Translations under genes and position numbers: made by a program | Shown here: piece after piece, positions 16,325 to 24,096 of the stretch | Layout of the letters: every line of letters begins with the position of its first letter | Position numbering within the stretch: the first letter of the stretch is position 1 | The notes under the pieces: generated by a model | What the model was told of the DNA's origin: nothing | The model's input: only the letters and a program-made list of their open reading frames with translations | Databases searched by the model: none | Source of the DNA: Deltaproteobacteria bacterium SG8_13 | Lineage (GTDB): Bacteria; Desulfobacterota; Desulfobacteria; Desulfobacterales; SG8-13 | DNA length: 32,092 bases | Assembly (NCBI GenBank): GCA_001303025.1 | Contig: LJNK01000039.1 | Span: 1 to 32,092 of the forward strand | Reading direction: 5' to 3'

Positions 16325-18604
16325 GTGACCAAACCGCTGCTCGTCGTCGAATCACCCACAAAAGTAAAAACCCTCCAAAAATATATCGGCAAAGACTACA
16401 ACATCGCCGCCACGGTCGGACACCTCAAGGACCTGCCGGCACGCGCGATGGGCGTCGATGTCGAAGGCGGGTTTCAGCCGATCTACCAGCCGATACCGGG
16501 CAAGCAGAAAGTCATCCAGGGGCTGCGCAAATCCGCCGGTGACGCCCGGGATGTTTACCTGGCGCCGGACCCGGACCGAGAGGGAGAGGCCATTGCCTGG
16601 CACACGTCTGAAATCCTGAAAAAGGCGGGTCGAAAATTTTACCGGATATTGTTCCATGAGCTTACCCGCAAAGCGATCGAGGAGGCGATCGCTTCTCCGC
16701 AAGACCTCGATCGCAACAAGTACGAAGCCCAGCAGACCCGCCGGATTCTGGACCGCCTGGTTGGGTATCACATCTCACCGCTGTTGTGGCGCAAGGTAAA
16801 GGGCGGGTTGAGCGCCGGCCGGGTGCAGTCGGTTGCGCTGCGCATTATCTGCGAGAGAGAACGCGCCATCATGGCCTTCGAACCACAAGAGTACTGGTCC
16901 ATCACCGCCGAACTCGATGCCGGCCATCCCCCGATTTTTCCCGCCAAGCTCGTAAAGAAAGACGGTAAAAAGATCGAGATCCCCGACGAAAAAACCGCAT
17001 TTGCCATGCGCGATGAACTGGCCGAAGCGTCCTATCTGGTCGACAAGGTGCAGAAGAAGACCACCAGGCGCAACCCGCTGCCGCCGTTTACCACCAGCAA
17101 GCTGCAACAGGAGGCCATTCGCAAGCTGCGCTTTTCCGCCAAAAAGACGATGACCATTGCCCAGCAACTCTACGAAGGAATCGAGCTGGGACCCGGCGAA
17201 CCGGTCGGGCTGATCACCTACATGCGCACGGATTCGGTGCGCATCTCGCGCGAGGCGGCCCTGGAGGCGATGGAGCTGGTTCGAAAAACATTCGGACCGG
17301 ACTACAGTCTGGATAAACCGCGTTTCTTCAAAAATAAAAAACGGGCCCAGGACGCCCACGAGGCGATTCGCCCCACAGCTGTCCGCTACACGCCGGAACA
17401 AATTGCCGCGCATCTGTCTGCCGATCAACTGGCATTGTACCGGTTGGTATGGCAGCGGTTTGTCGCATCTCAGATGCAACCGGCCCAGATCAACAACGTG
17501 TCCATATCGATCCGGGCCGACGCCTACGGGCTCAATGCGAGCGGATCGGCCATCAAGTTTCCCGGGTTCATGGCACTGTATCTGTCGGCAGATGACGAGC
17601 TGGCAGGCACCGAGGCGAAAAAAGAAATTCAGCTGCCCGAGCTTTCCGAAGGCATGCACTTGAAACTGCTGCAGCTGGACCCCAAACAGCACTTCACCCA
17701 GCCGCCCCCCCGATTCTCGGAGGCTTCGCTGGTCAAGGAACTGGAAGAAAACGGCATCGGACGTCCCAGCACCTATGCAACGATCCTTTCCACCATTCGG
17801 CAAAAGGGATACGTGGAGCTGGTCAAACGATATTTCAGACCCGGTGAACTCGGTTTTATCGTCAATGACCTGCTGGTGGAAAACTTTCCTGAAATCTTTG
17901 ACGTGGAATTTACGGCCCGGATGGAAGACGATCTGGACCGGGTCGAATCGGCGGATATCGATGCTCAGGAAATTCTCAACCGGTTCTACGGTCCGTTCAA
18001 ATCCAAGTTGGAAATTGCCAACGACCAGATGCTCAGTGTTAAAGGTGTCGGGCTGCCCACCGGCCTATCCTGCCAGCAGTGCGGTAAAGAGCTTCACATC
18101 AAGGTCGGGAAAAACGGCCATTTTCTGGCCTGCAGCGGTTATCCGGAGTGCACCTATTCAAGCGACTATACGCGGGACGAAAAAGGCCGTATCCAGCCGG
18201 TCACGCTGTCACCCGAAGAGGTGCCGGACCGCAACTGCGACAAGTGCGGGCGCCCGATGGTCGTCAAGCGGGGCCGATACGGCGAATTCCTGGCCTGCAG
18301 CGGATACCCGGAATGCAAACAGACCCAGTCCATCAACGCGACCGATCCGGGTCGACTGACCGGTGTGAAGTGCCCCGCGCAAGGTTGTTCGGGCGAACTG
18401 ATGGAAAAAAGCTCCAGACGCGGCAAGGTGTTCTACGGCTGCAACCGGTTTCCGGATTGTGACTTTGCCACTTGGAACAAACCGCTTGCCATGCCCTGCC
18501 CCGATTGTGGGGCGGCGTTTCTGGTGGAAAAAACGACCAAGCGCGAAGGCAAGAGACGCATCTGTCTCACCAAGGAATGCACCTACAGCCAGCCCGTCGA
18601 CTGA
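16325..18604 (+). CDS. topA: DNA topoisomerase I
   Basis: A 759-aa type IA topoisomerase that relaxes negative supercoils. The Toprim domain is at the N-terminus (LLVVESPTKVKTLQKYIG, with the acidic DPDREGEAIAWH motif near 78-89). The active-site Tyr299 is in GLITYMRTDSVRIS. FSEASLVKELEENGIGRPST is the conserved domain-II segment. Four C-terminal zinc ribbons begin at Cys583: CQQCG...CSGYPEC, CDKCG...CSGYPEC, CPAQGC...CNRFPDC and CPDCG...CLTKEC. The GTG start at 16325 follows TAGGAGAAGG. It is downstream of dprA, a common proteobacterial adjacency. Confidence 0.97.
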   Translation: MTKPLLVVESPTKVKTLQKYIGKDYNIAATVGHLKDLPARAMGVDVEGGFQPIYQPIPGKQKVIQGLRKSAGDARDVYLAPDPDREGEAIAWHTSEILKKAGRKFYRILFHELTRKAIEEAIASPQDLDRNKYEAQQTRRILDRLVGYHISPLLWRKVKGGLSAGRVQSVALRIICERERAIMAFEPQEYWSITAELDAGHPPIFPAKLVKKDGKKIEIPDEKTAFAMRDELAEASYLVDKVQKKTTRRNPLPPFTTSKLQQEAIRKLRFSAKKTMTIAQQLYEGIELGPGEPVGLITYMRTDSVRISREAALEAMELVRKTFGPDYSLDKPRFFKNKKRAQDAHEAIRPTAVRYTPEQIAAHLSADQLALYRLVWQRFVASQMQPAQINNVSISIRADAYGLNASGSAIKFPGFMALYLSADDELAGTEAKKEIQLPELSEGMHLKLLQLDPKQHFTQPPPRFSEASLVKELEENGIGRPSTYATILSTIRQKGYVELVKRYFRPGELGFIVNDLLVENFPEIFDVEFTARMEDDLDRVESADIDAQEILNRFYGPFKSKLEIANDQMLSVKGVGLPTGLSCQQCGKELHIKVGKNGHFLACSGYPECTYSSDYTRDEKGRIQPVTLSPEEVPDRNCDKCGRPMVVKRGRYGEFLACSGYPECKQTQSINATDPGRLTGVKCPAQGCSGELMEKSSRRGKVFYGCNRFPDCDFATWNKPLAMPCPDCGAAFLVEKTTKREGKRRICLTKECTYSQPVD

Positions 18605-18639
18605 ACCGGGCCTTTGAGGGTGATCCTTACAGACCGCCT

Positions 18640-18705
18640 GAATCTCGAACGATTTTGCTTGACAAGCGGATGAACGGTTGCTACGGTTTTTGAAATTCGA
18701 GATTC
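18640..18705. repeat. 10-bp inverted repeat bracketing the ilv promoter
   Basis: GAATCTCGAA (18640-18649) and TTCGAGATTC (18696-18705) are perfect inverted copies with 46 bases between them. One copy lies just upstream of the -35 box and the other at about +3 to +12 of the predicted transcript. This is a plausible operator pair for a repressor, in addition to attenuation. Confidence 0.5.
18659..18687 (+). promoter_or_regulatory. Promoter of the ilv-leu operon
   Basis: TTGACA (18659-18664) is a perfect -35, with TACGGT (18682-18687) 17 bases later as a weaker -10. It would start transcription near 18694, about 35 bases before the leader peptide ATG. The 315-bp gap between topA and ilvB is filled by this promoter, the inverted repeat and the attenuator. 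Confidence 0.6.
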
Positions 18706-18728
18706 TCAACCCGACAATCCAAAAAATT

Positions 18729-18818
18729 ATGCACACCAACAGCGTCATTATCAGCCTAGTTAGCCTTATTCTCCTTCTCGTAGGAGATATTATTGTCCCC
18801 TGCGAGAACAGGGGTTGA
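18729..18818 (+). CDS. ilv operon leader peptide (attenuation)
   Basis: A 29-codon ORF, ATG to TGA, with 14 branched-chain codons: Val6, Ile7, Ile8, Leu10, Val11, Leu13, Ile14, Leu15, Leu16, Leu17, Val18, Ile21, Ile22 and Val23. The peptide contains SVIISLVSLILLLVGDIIV. Its role would be as a sensor: ribosomes stall here when charged Ile-, Leu- or Val-tRNA is scarce. The composition and position (35 bases after the predicted transcript start, 101 bases before ilvB) are like enterobacterial ilv leader peptides. The last codons overlap the protector hairpin. No strong ribosome binding site is visible before the ATG, which is the weak point. Confidence 0.8.
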   Translation: MHTNSVIISLVSLILLLVGDIIVPCENRG

Positions 18819-18864
18819 TAATGGCCTGACGCAAAAAACAGTAAAACCGAAACCGTTATCAGCC
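18791..18864 (+). promoter_or_regulatory. Attenuator: protector hairpin and antiterminator
   Basis: Segments 1 and 2 pair as CCCCTG (18797-18802) with CAGGGG (18809-18814), extended after one mismatch by 18791-18795 with 18816-18820. Segment 2 (GGTTGATAATGG, 18813-18824) can instead pair along 12 bases, with two G-U pairs, to segment 3 (CCGTTATCAGCC, 18853-18864). Segment 3 includes most of the terminator's left arm, so 2:3 and 3:4 exclude each other. A ribosome stalled on Ile21-Val23 would cover segment 1 and favour 2:3, allowing read-through. Confidence 0.75.
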
Positions 18865-18888
18865 CCCAGAGGCGATAACGGTTTTTTT
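18851..18888 (+). terminator. Intrinsic terminator of the ilv attenuator
   Basis: AACCGTTATC (18851-18860) pairs perfectly with GATAACGGTT (18874-18883) across a 13-base loop, followed by a run of seven Ts (18882-18888). It sits 31 bases before the ilvB start, so it must be bypassed for operon expression. It is the 3:4 hairpin of the attenuator. Confidence 0.85.
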
Positions 18889-18919
18889 ATGCGCGAACTT
18901 CCAACAAAGGATATGAGCC

Positions 18920-20605
18920 ATGGAATTGAGCGGTGCAGAAATTCTGATCAGGGTTCTCAAAGAAGAGGGTGTCGACACCATTTTCGGTTTTCCCGGCGGT
19001 GCCGTCATCGACATCTACGACGAACTGGTTCGAAGCGACATCCGTCACATCCTGGTGCGCCACGAACAGGGCGCCGTGCACGCTGCCGACGGGTATGCGC
19101 GGGCCGGCAACACGGTTGGGGTTTGCCTGGTGACTTCGGGCCCGGGTGCGACGAACACGGTTACCGGACTCGCTTCGGCATACATGGACTCCATCCCGCT
19201 GGTTGTGCTCAGCGGCCAGGTTCCGACCCAATTGATCGGCAACGATGCTTTCCAGGAGGTTGACATTGTCGGCATCACCCGCCCGTGTACCAAACACAAC
19301 TACCTGGTCAAGGACATCGGCGATCTGACGCGAACACTGAAAGAGGCGTTCTACCTGGCCCGCTCAGGAAGGCCGGGCCCCGTGTTAATCGACCTTCCCA
19401 AGGATGTGGTCAAATCCAAGACGGTTTACAGTCCCATAAAGAAAGTCACGTTGAAATCATACAACCCGACCTACAAGCCCAACATCAAGCAATTGAAGAA
19501 AATCGTCGAGCTGATCGCCGACGCACAGCGGCCGGTGATCTTCGCCGGTGGCGGGATCATCCTGTCCGGGGCATCCGAGCACCTGACTGCCCTGGCGCGC
19601 AACGCGCAGGTTCCAGTCACCACCTCGTTGATGGGTTTGGGCGGATTTCCGGGAACCGACCCTCTGTGGTTGGGGATGATCGGAATGCACGGCACCTACC
19701 GGGCCAACATGAGCACGGGTGCCTGTGATTTACTTCTTTCCATCGGTGTGCGCTTCGATGATCGGGTCACCGGCAAAACCGATTCCTTTGCCAGCCAGGC
19801 AAAAATCGTTCACATCGACATCGATCCGACATCGATCCGCAAGAACATTCCCGTAACCATTCCGGTCGTGGGAGACTGCCGGTCCACTTTGAAAGAGCTG
19901 AACGCCATGCTTACCAAGGCGGATCTTGGCGACCTGAAGAAAAAACGGAAACCATGGCTGGATCAGATCGAAGAATGGAAAAGCACCAAACCACTGGCCT
20001 ACCGGCAGACAGACCGGATCAAGCCCCAGTATGTCGTAGAAAAACTCTATGAGATCACCAAGGGCCAGGCCATCGTGACCACCGAGGTCGGTCAGAACCA
20101 GATGTGGGCCGCTCAGTATTATCACTTCGACCACCCCAACCATTTTATCACCTCCGGCGGCCTCGGCTGCATGGGATTCGGACTGCCGGCGGCCATCGGC
20201 GCACAGCTCGCCTGTCCGGACAAGACGGTGGTGGACATCGCCGGGGACGGCAGCATCCAGATGAACATCCAGGAAATGGCCACGGCAATGCAGTACTGCC
20301 TGCCGGTGAAGATCGTCATCCTGAACAACGGGTATCTGGGTATGGTGCGGCAGTGGCAGGAGTTGTTTTACGATAAGCGATACGCGTGCACCGACATGGA
20401 GCACGCCCCGGACTTCGTTAAGCTTGCGGAGGCCTATGGTGCGGTGGGGCTGCGAGCCACCAAGCCGCAAGATGTAGAGGCCGTGCTGAAAGAAGGTCTG
20501 TCGGTGGCAAAACCGGTGATCATGGATTTTGCAGTCGAAAGGGAAGAGAGCGTCTATCCCATGGTTCCGGCAGGTGCGCCAATTACAGAGATGCTGCTGG
20601 TGTAA
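18920..20605 (+). CDS. ilvB: Acetolactate synthase large subunit
   Basis: A 561-aa thiamine-diphosphate enzyme. It makes 2-acetolactate from two pyruvates (valine/leucine) or 2-aceto-2-hydroxybutyrate from pyruvate and 2-oxobutyrate (isoleucine). The activating Glu49 is in RHEQGAVHAADGYAR. The ThDP/Mg motif starts at GDGSIQMNIQEMATAMQY (442 onward) and closes with the ILNN segment. GPGATNTVTGLASAYMDSIP and GMIGMHGTYRANM are family hallmarks. AAGGA precedes the ATG. First structural gene of the operon, controlled by the attenuator. Confidence 0.97.
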   Translation: MELSGAEILIRVLKEEGVDTIFGFPGGAVIDIYDELVRSDIRHILVRHEQGAVHAADGYARAGNTVGVCLVTSGPGATNTVTGLASAYMDSIPLVVLSGQVPTQLIGNDAFQEVDIVGITRPCTKHNYLVKDIGDLTRTLKEAFYLARSGRPGPVLIDLPKDVVKSKTVYSPIKKVTLKSYNPTYKPNIKQLKKIVELIADAQRPVIFAGGGIILSGASEHLTALARNAQVPVTTSLMGLGGFPGTDPLWLGMIGMHGTYRANMSTGACDLLLSIGVRFDDRVTGKTDSFASQAKIVHIDIDPTSIRKNIPVTIPVVGDCRSTLKELNAMLTKADLGDLKKKRKPWLDQIEEWKSTKPLAYRQTDRIKPQYVVEKLYEITKGQAIVTTEVGQNQMWAAQYYHFDHPNHFITSGGLGCMGFGLPAAIGAQLACPDKTVVDIAGDGSIQMNIQEMATAMQYCLPVKIVILNNGYLGMVRQWQELFYDKRYACTDMEHAPDFVKLAEAYGAVGLRATKPQDVEAVLKEGLSVAKPVIMDFAVEREESVYPMVPAGAPITEMLLV

Positions 20606-20662
20606 GCCGGGTGGTTTGCATCCCGGATGCCGGCAGTGAATTGCGGAAATGAGGACACTTCA

Positions 20663-21151
20663 ATGCGGGAAGAAAAACACATCTTCACTATGCTGGTGGA
20701 CAACGAGCCGGGGGTTTTGTCCCGGGTGGTCGGTTTATTCAGCGGTCGGGGTTTCAACATCGACAGCCTGGTGGTGGCGGAGACCGTAGATCCAAAAGTA
20801 TCGCGCATCACCCTCGTCTCCAAGGCCGATCAGCCGGTAATTGAACAGATTGAAAAACAGCTGAACAAGCTGATCAATGTCATAAAAATCAGGGACCTCA
20901 CCGGTCCGGAAGCCGTCAAGCGGGAGATGGCCCTGATTTGTGTGAATGCCAAATCCGATCATCGGGCCGAAATCCTGCGGATTGTCGACATTTTCCGTTG
21001 CAAGGTTGTGGACGTCGGATTGGAGCATTACATTATCGAAGTTACCGGGACGGGAGAAAAAGTGGCGGCGCTGCTCCAGCTGCTCAAACCGATGGGGATC
21101 AAAAAGATCGCCCGCACCGGACCGCTGGCACTTCTCAGAGAACCCTCATAG
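20663..21151 (+). CDS. ilvN: Acetolactate synthase small (regulatory) subunit
   Basis: A 162-aa regulatory subunit that stimulates IlvB and confers feedback inhibition, typically by valine. The N-terminal ACT domain reads HIFTMLVDNEPGVLSRVVGL and FSGRGFNIDSLVV, and the C-terminal domain contains IVDIFRCKVVDVGLEHYIIE. Length is that of the short IlvH/IlvN type. The start at 20663 follows GAGG at good spacing; an upstream in-frame ATG at 20627 would add 12 unrelated residues. It is 57 bp after ilvB. Confidence 0.95.
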   Translation: MREEKHIFTMLVDNEPGVLSRVVGLFSGRGFNIDSLVVAETVDPKVSRITLVSKADQPVIEQIEKQLNKLINVIKIRDLTGPEAVKREMALICVNAKSDHRAEILRIVDIFRCKVVDVGLEHYIIEVTGTGEKVAALLQLLKPMGIKKIARTGPLALLREPS

Positions 21152-21224
21152 TGCCCCTGCCAGAGATGAAATGGCATCCAAAGCAAAAACCGGGCACCAT
21201 TAAATTGAAAGGAAGCGTTAGGAC

Positions 21225-22277
21225 ATGGCACAAATCGATTTTGGCGGAGTTGTGGAAGAGGTGATTACGGCTGACGAATTCTCCCTGCAGAAAGCCAGGG
21301 AAGTTCTCAGTCAGGAAACCGTGGCGGTATTGGGCTATGGCGTTCAGGGCCCGGGCCAGGCACTGAACATGCGCGACAACGGCATTCGGGTTATCGTCGG
21401 CCAACGCCAGGGCGGCAGCTCCTGGCAGCGCGCAGTGGCGGACGGTTTCGTTCCCGGGGAGACCCTTTTTCCGATCGAAGAAGCCGCACGCAAGGGCACG
21501 GTCGTACAGTTTCTGCTCTCAGATGCGGGCCAGGTGGCCACCTGGCCGACAATCAAGCAGTGTCTGGGTGAAGGCGACGCCCTCTACTTTTCGCACGGTT
21601 TTTCCATTGTTTACAGGGACCAAACCGAAATCGTACCACCGGATAATGTGGACGTCGTCCTGGTGGCGCCCAAGGGTTCCGGTCGCACGGTGCGCACCAA
21701 TTTTCTCGACGGCAGTGGGATCAATTCCAGTTACGCTGTTCATCAGGATTTTACCGGGCGGGCAAAAGAGCGGGCATTGGCGCTGGGAATTGCCGTGGGC
21801 TCCGGCTATCTGTTCCCGACCACGTTCGAAAAAGAGGTCCACAGCGATCTGACCGGAGAGCGCGGAGTGCTGATGGGATGCCTGGCGGGAGTCATGGAAG
21901 CACAGTACAATCTGCTTCGCAAAAACGGGCACTCTCCGAGCGAAGCGTTCAACGAAACAGTGGAAGAATTGACCCAGAGCCTGATCCGCCTGGTGGCGGA
22001 AAACGGTATGGACTGGATGTTCAGCAACTGCAGCACCACAGCTCAGCGCGGGGCGCTGGACTGGGCCCCCAAGTTCCGTGATGCCGTCGTGCCCGTGTTC
22101 GACGAGCTATACGAACGGGTGGTGTCCGGAGCGGAAACCCGGCGGGTGCTGGAGGCAAACAGTGCGGACGATTACCGCGAGAAGCTGGACAAAGAACTGG
22201 CGGTGATCCACAACTCGGAAATGTGGCAGGCCGGCACCGCCGTGCGCTCGCTGCGGCCGGAAAGAAGAAAGAAATAA
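21225..22277 (+). CDS. ilvC: Ketol-acid reductoisomerase
   Basis: A 350-aa NADPH-dependent enzyme that isomerises and reduces acetolactate or acetohydroxybutyrate. The dinucleotide loop reads VLGYGVQGPGQALNMRDNG rather than the GYGSQGxAHA found in most bacterial class I enzymes; the GPGQ form is what I associate with Bacteroidetes and fungal enzymes. The following GQRQGGSSWQRA keeps Arg and Ser positions used for NADPH phosphate. The knotted C-terminal domain (LMGCLAGVMEAQYNLL, NCSTTAQRGALDW) is present once. An AAAGGAAG precedes the ATG. The variant loop hints at a separate ancestry from the neighbours (inference). Confidence 0.94.
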   Translation: MAQIDFGGVVEEVITADEFSLQKAREVLSQETVAVLGYGVQGPGQALNMRDNGIRVIVGQRQGGSSWQRAVADGFVPGETLFPIEEAARKGTVVQFLLSDAGQVATWPTIKQCLGEGDALYFSHGFSIVYRDQTEIVPPDNVDVVLVAPKGSGRTVRTNFLDGSGINSSYAVHQDFTGRAKERALALGIAVGSGYLFPTTFEKEVHSDLTGERGVLMGCLAGVMEAQYNLLRKNGHSPSEAFNETVEELTQSLIRLVAENGMDWMFSNCSTTAQRGALDWAPKFRDAVVPVFDELYERVVSGAETRRVLEANSADDYREKLDKELAVIHNSEMWQAGTAVRSLRPERRKK

Positions 22278-22351
22278 CTTCGGAAAACGGGCGCACCGGA
22301 CGGTGTGCGGCAAACGGCAAACGACAACCCACAACTATCAAGAGGCTGGTG

Positions 22352-23971
22352 ATGGAACCCCCCGTACTTTTATACGACACAACGCTCAGAGACGGCACCC
22401 AGGGCGAAAACATCAATTTTTCTGCTGAAGACAAAGTGAAAATTGCCTTGCGGCTGGATGACATCGGCATCCATTACATTGAAGGCGGTTGGCCGGGTTC
22501 AAACCCCCGGGACCGGCGGTTTTTTGAACTGGCCCGGGATCTACCGCTGAAGCAGGCCCGGTTGACTGCGTTTGGATCCACCCGAAGGCCCGGCACACGG
22601 CCGGAAGAGGACTCCAACGTCACCGCGCTGCTGGAAAGCAGCACACCGGTGGTCACGATCTTTGGCAAGACCTGGGATCTGCATGTCGAGCAGGTCATGG
22701 AAAACACACTTTCCGAAAACCTCTCCATGATCCGAGACACCGTGCAGTACCTGAAACGAAACGACCGGGAAGTCATCTACGATGCCGAGCACTTCTTCGA
22801 CGGTTACCGGGACAACCCGGCATACGCCATAGACACGCTGCGCGCAGCCCTGGAAGCCGGCGCCGATGCAATCGTGCTGTGCGACACCAACGGGGGGAGC
22901 CTTCCCTTTGACGTCGAGTCGGCCACAAAGCAGGTGCAGCGCCTGTTGAACGAAAACTCCGCGTCAAGCGGCACAGCCGTCCGACTCGGCATCCACACCC
23001 ACAATGACTGCGGCCTGGCGGTTGCCAATACGATCACCGCCGTCAACGCCGGCGCCACCATGGTCCAGGGCACCATCAATGGATACGGGGAACGCTGTGG
23101 CAATGCCGACCTGGTTTCGATCATTGCGGTGCTGTCTCTGAAGATGAACCGCAGCTGCCTGTCGGATGAAAACCTGACAAAATTGCGGAAGATTTCCCGG
23201 TTCGTCAGTGAAACCGCGAACCTGGTGCCGCTCAACTCCCGACCGTTTGTCGGCCGGAGTGCATTCGCCCACAAGGGCGGTATTCACGTCAGCGCAATCA
23301 TGAAGACTCCGCGGGCCTACGAGCACATCGACCCGCAGCTCGTGGGCAACAAGCGCCGCGTCCTGATTTCCGACCTTTCCGGCAAGAGCAACGTCGAATA
23401 CAAAGCCGAAGAAATGGGCATCAACCTGGGGGCCAACGGTTGCGACAGCCGTGAAATCGTGTCTCGGATCAAAGACCTGGAAGAGGAAGGCTATCAGTTC
23501 GATGTTGCCGACGGGTCTTTCAAAATCCTGGTGGAAAAATTCACCGAGCAGTTCAAACCGCTGTTCGATCTAGAATCGTTTCGGGTCGTTATCGAAAAAG
23601 ACAAAGACCGGCCCTGCGGCGCCCACGCAACCATAAAGATCGCCGTGGACGAGCGCCGGGAAATAACGGCCGCCGAGGGACAGGGGCCGGTCAGTGCGCT
23701 GGACAATGCGCTGCGCAAGGCCCTGGACCAGTTCTTCCCGGAAATCGACAGCATGCGGCTGGTGGATTTCAAGGTGCGCGTCATCGACGGTCGCGAAGGT
23801 ACGGCGGCCAAGGTGCGCGTTTTTATCGAATCACGGGATCAGGACGAGATCTGGAGCACCATCGGTGTCTCCGAGGATATCATTGAAGCCAGCTGGCAGG
23901 CGCTGACCGACAGTTTCCATTACAAGCTGGCCAAAGAGAAAAAAACAACCGAAGAGGGGGTAACCTCATGA
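22352..23971 (+). CDS. cimA: (R)-citramalate synthase
   Basis: A 539-aa enzyme that condenses pyruvate with acetyl-CoA to citramalate, the threonine-independent entry to 2-oxobutyrate and isoleucine. The HMGL-like TIM barrel begins [19 protein letters not shown] and includes the metal site [12 protein letters not shown] and [12 protein letters not shown]. The C-terminal third ([18 protein letters not shown] onward) is the LeuA-type allosteric domain. The GTQGEN form and the [14 protein letters not shown] segment fit CimA rather than LeuA, and a separate leuA follows. The ATG at 22352 follows AGAGG. Its stop overlaps the next small ORF as ATGA. Confidence 0.93.
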   Translation: MEPPVLLYDTTLRDGTQGENINFSAEDKVKIALRLDDIGIHYIEGGWPGSNPRDRRFFELARDLPLKQARLTAFGSTRRPGTRPEEDSNVTALLESSTPVVTIFGKTWDLHVEQVMENTLSENLSMIRDTVQYLKRNDREVIYDAEHFFDGYRDNPAYAIDTLRAALEAGADAIVLCDTNGGSLPFDVESATKQVQRLLNENSASSGTAVRLGIHTHNDCGLAVANTITAVNAGATMVQGTINGYGERCGNADLVSIIAVLSLKMNRSCLSDENLTKLRKISRFVSETANLVPLNSRPFVGRSAFAHKGGIHVSAIMKTPRAYEHIDPQLVGNKRRVLISDLSGKSNVEYKAEEMGINLGANGCDSREIVSRIKDLEEEGYQFDVADGSFKILVEKFTEQFKPLFDLESFRVVIEKDKDRPCGAHATIKIAVDERREITAAEGQGPVSALDNALRKALDQFFPEIDSMRLVDFKVRVIDGREGTAAKVRVFIESRDQDEIWSTIGVSEDIIEASWQALTDSFHYKLAKEKKTTEEGVTS

Positions 23972-24096
23972 AACGGAAGAGTGATAACGCCGCAAGACTC
24001 GCTGTCTTGCGGCCGATGCTCTCTGTGTTCGATGACAGGCAGATAACCTTGTTTCGTCGCTTCCAACCAATACAGAAACACGGAGAGAAACCATGA
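23968..24096 (+). CDS. Small 42-aa ORF coupled to cimA and leuA
   Basis: An unrecognised 42-codon ORF, probably missed by gene callers. Its ATG overlaps the cimA stop (ATGA, 23968-23971) and its TGA overlaps the leuA start (ATGA, 24093-24096), so it fills the gap exactly. A GAGGGGG stretch lies at suitable spacing before its ATG. The peptide is basic ([20 protein letters not shown] at the N-terminus; LFRRFQPIQKHGEKP at the end), with no signal peptide or membrane segment. A perfect 10-bp hairpin, GCCGCAAGAC/GTCTTGCGGC (23989-24013), lies inside it. It could be a real small protein, a coupling element that delivers ribosomes to leuA, or a coincidence. It lacks the Leu run of a classical leu leader peptide. 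Confidence 0.45.
   Translation: MKRKSDNAARLAVLRPMLSVFDDRQITLFRRFQPIQKHGEKP
23989..24013 (+). promoter_or_regulatory. Hairpin between cimA and leuA
   Basis: GCCGCAAGAC and GTCTTGCGGC form a perfect 10-bp stem with a 5-base loop and no following U-run, so it is not an obvious terminator. It could stabilise the downstream mRNA or modulate translation of the small ORF and leuA. Confidence 0.55.

Noticed and set aside
16775..17803. Long open frame on the minus strand (342 codons)
   Set aside because: Antisense shadow of topA.
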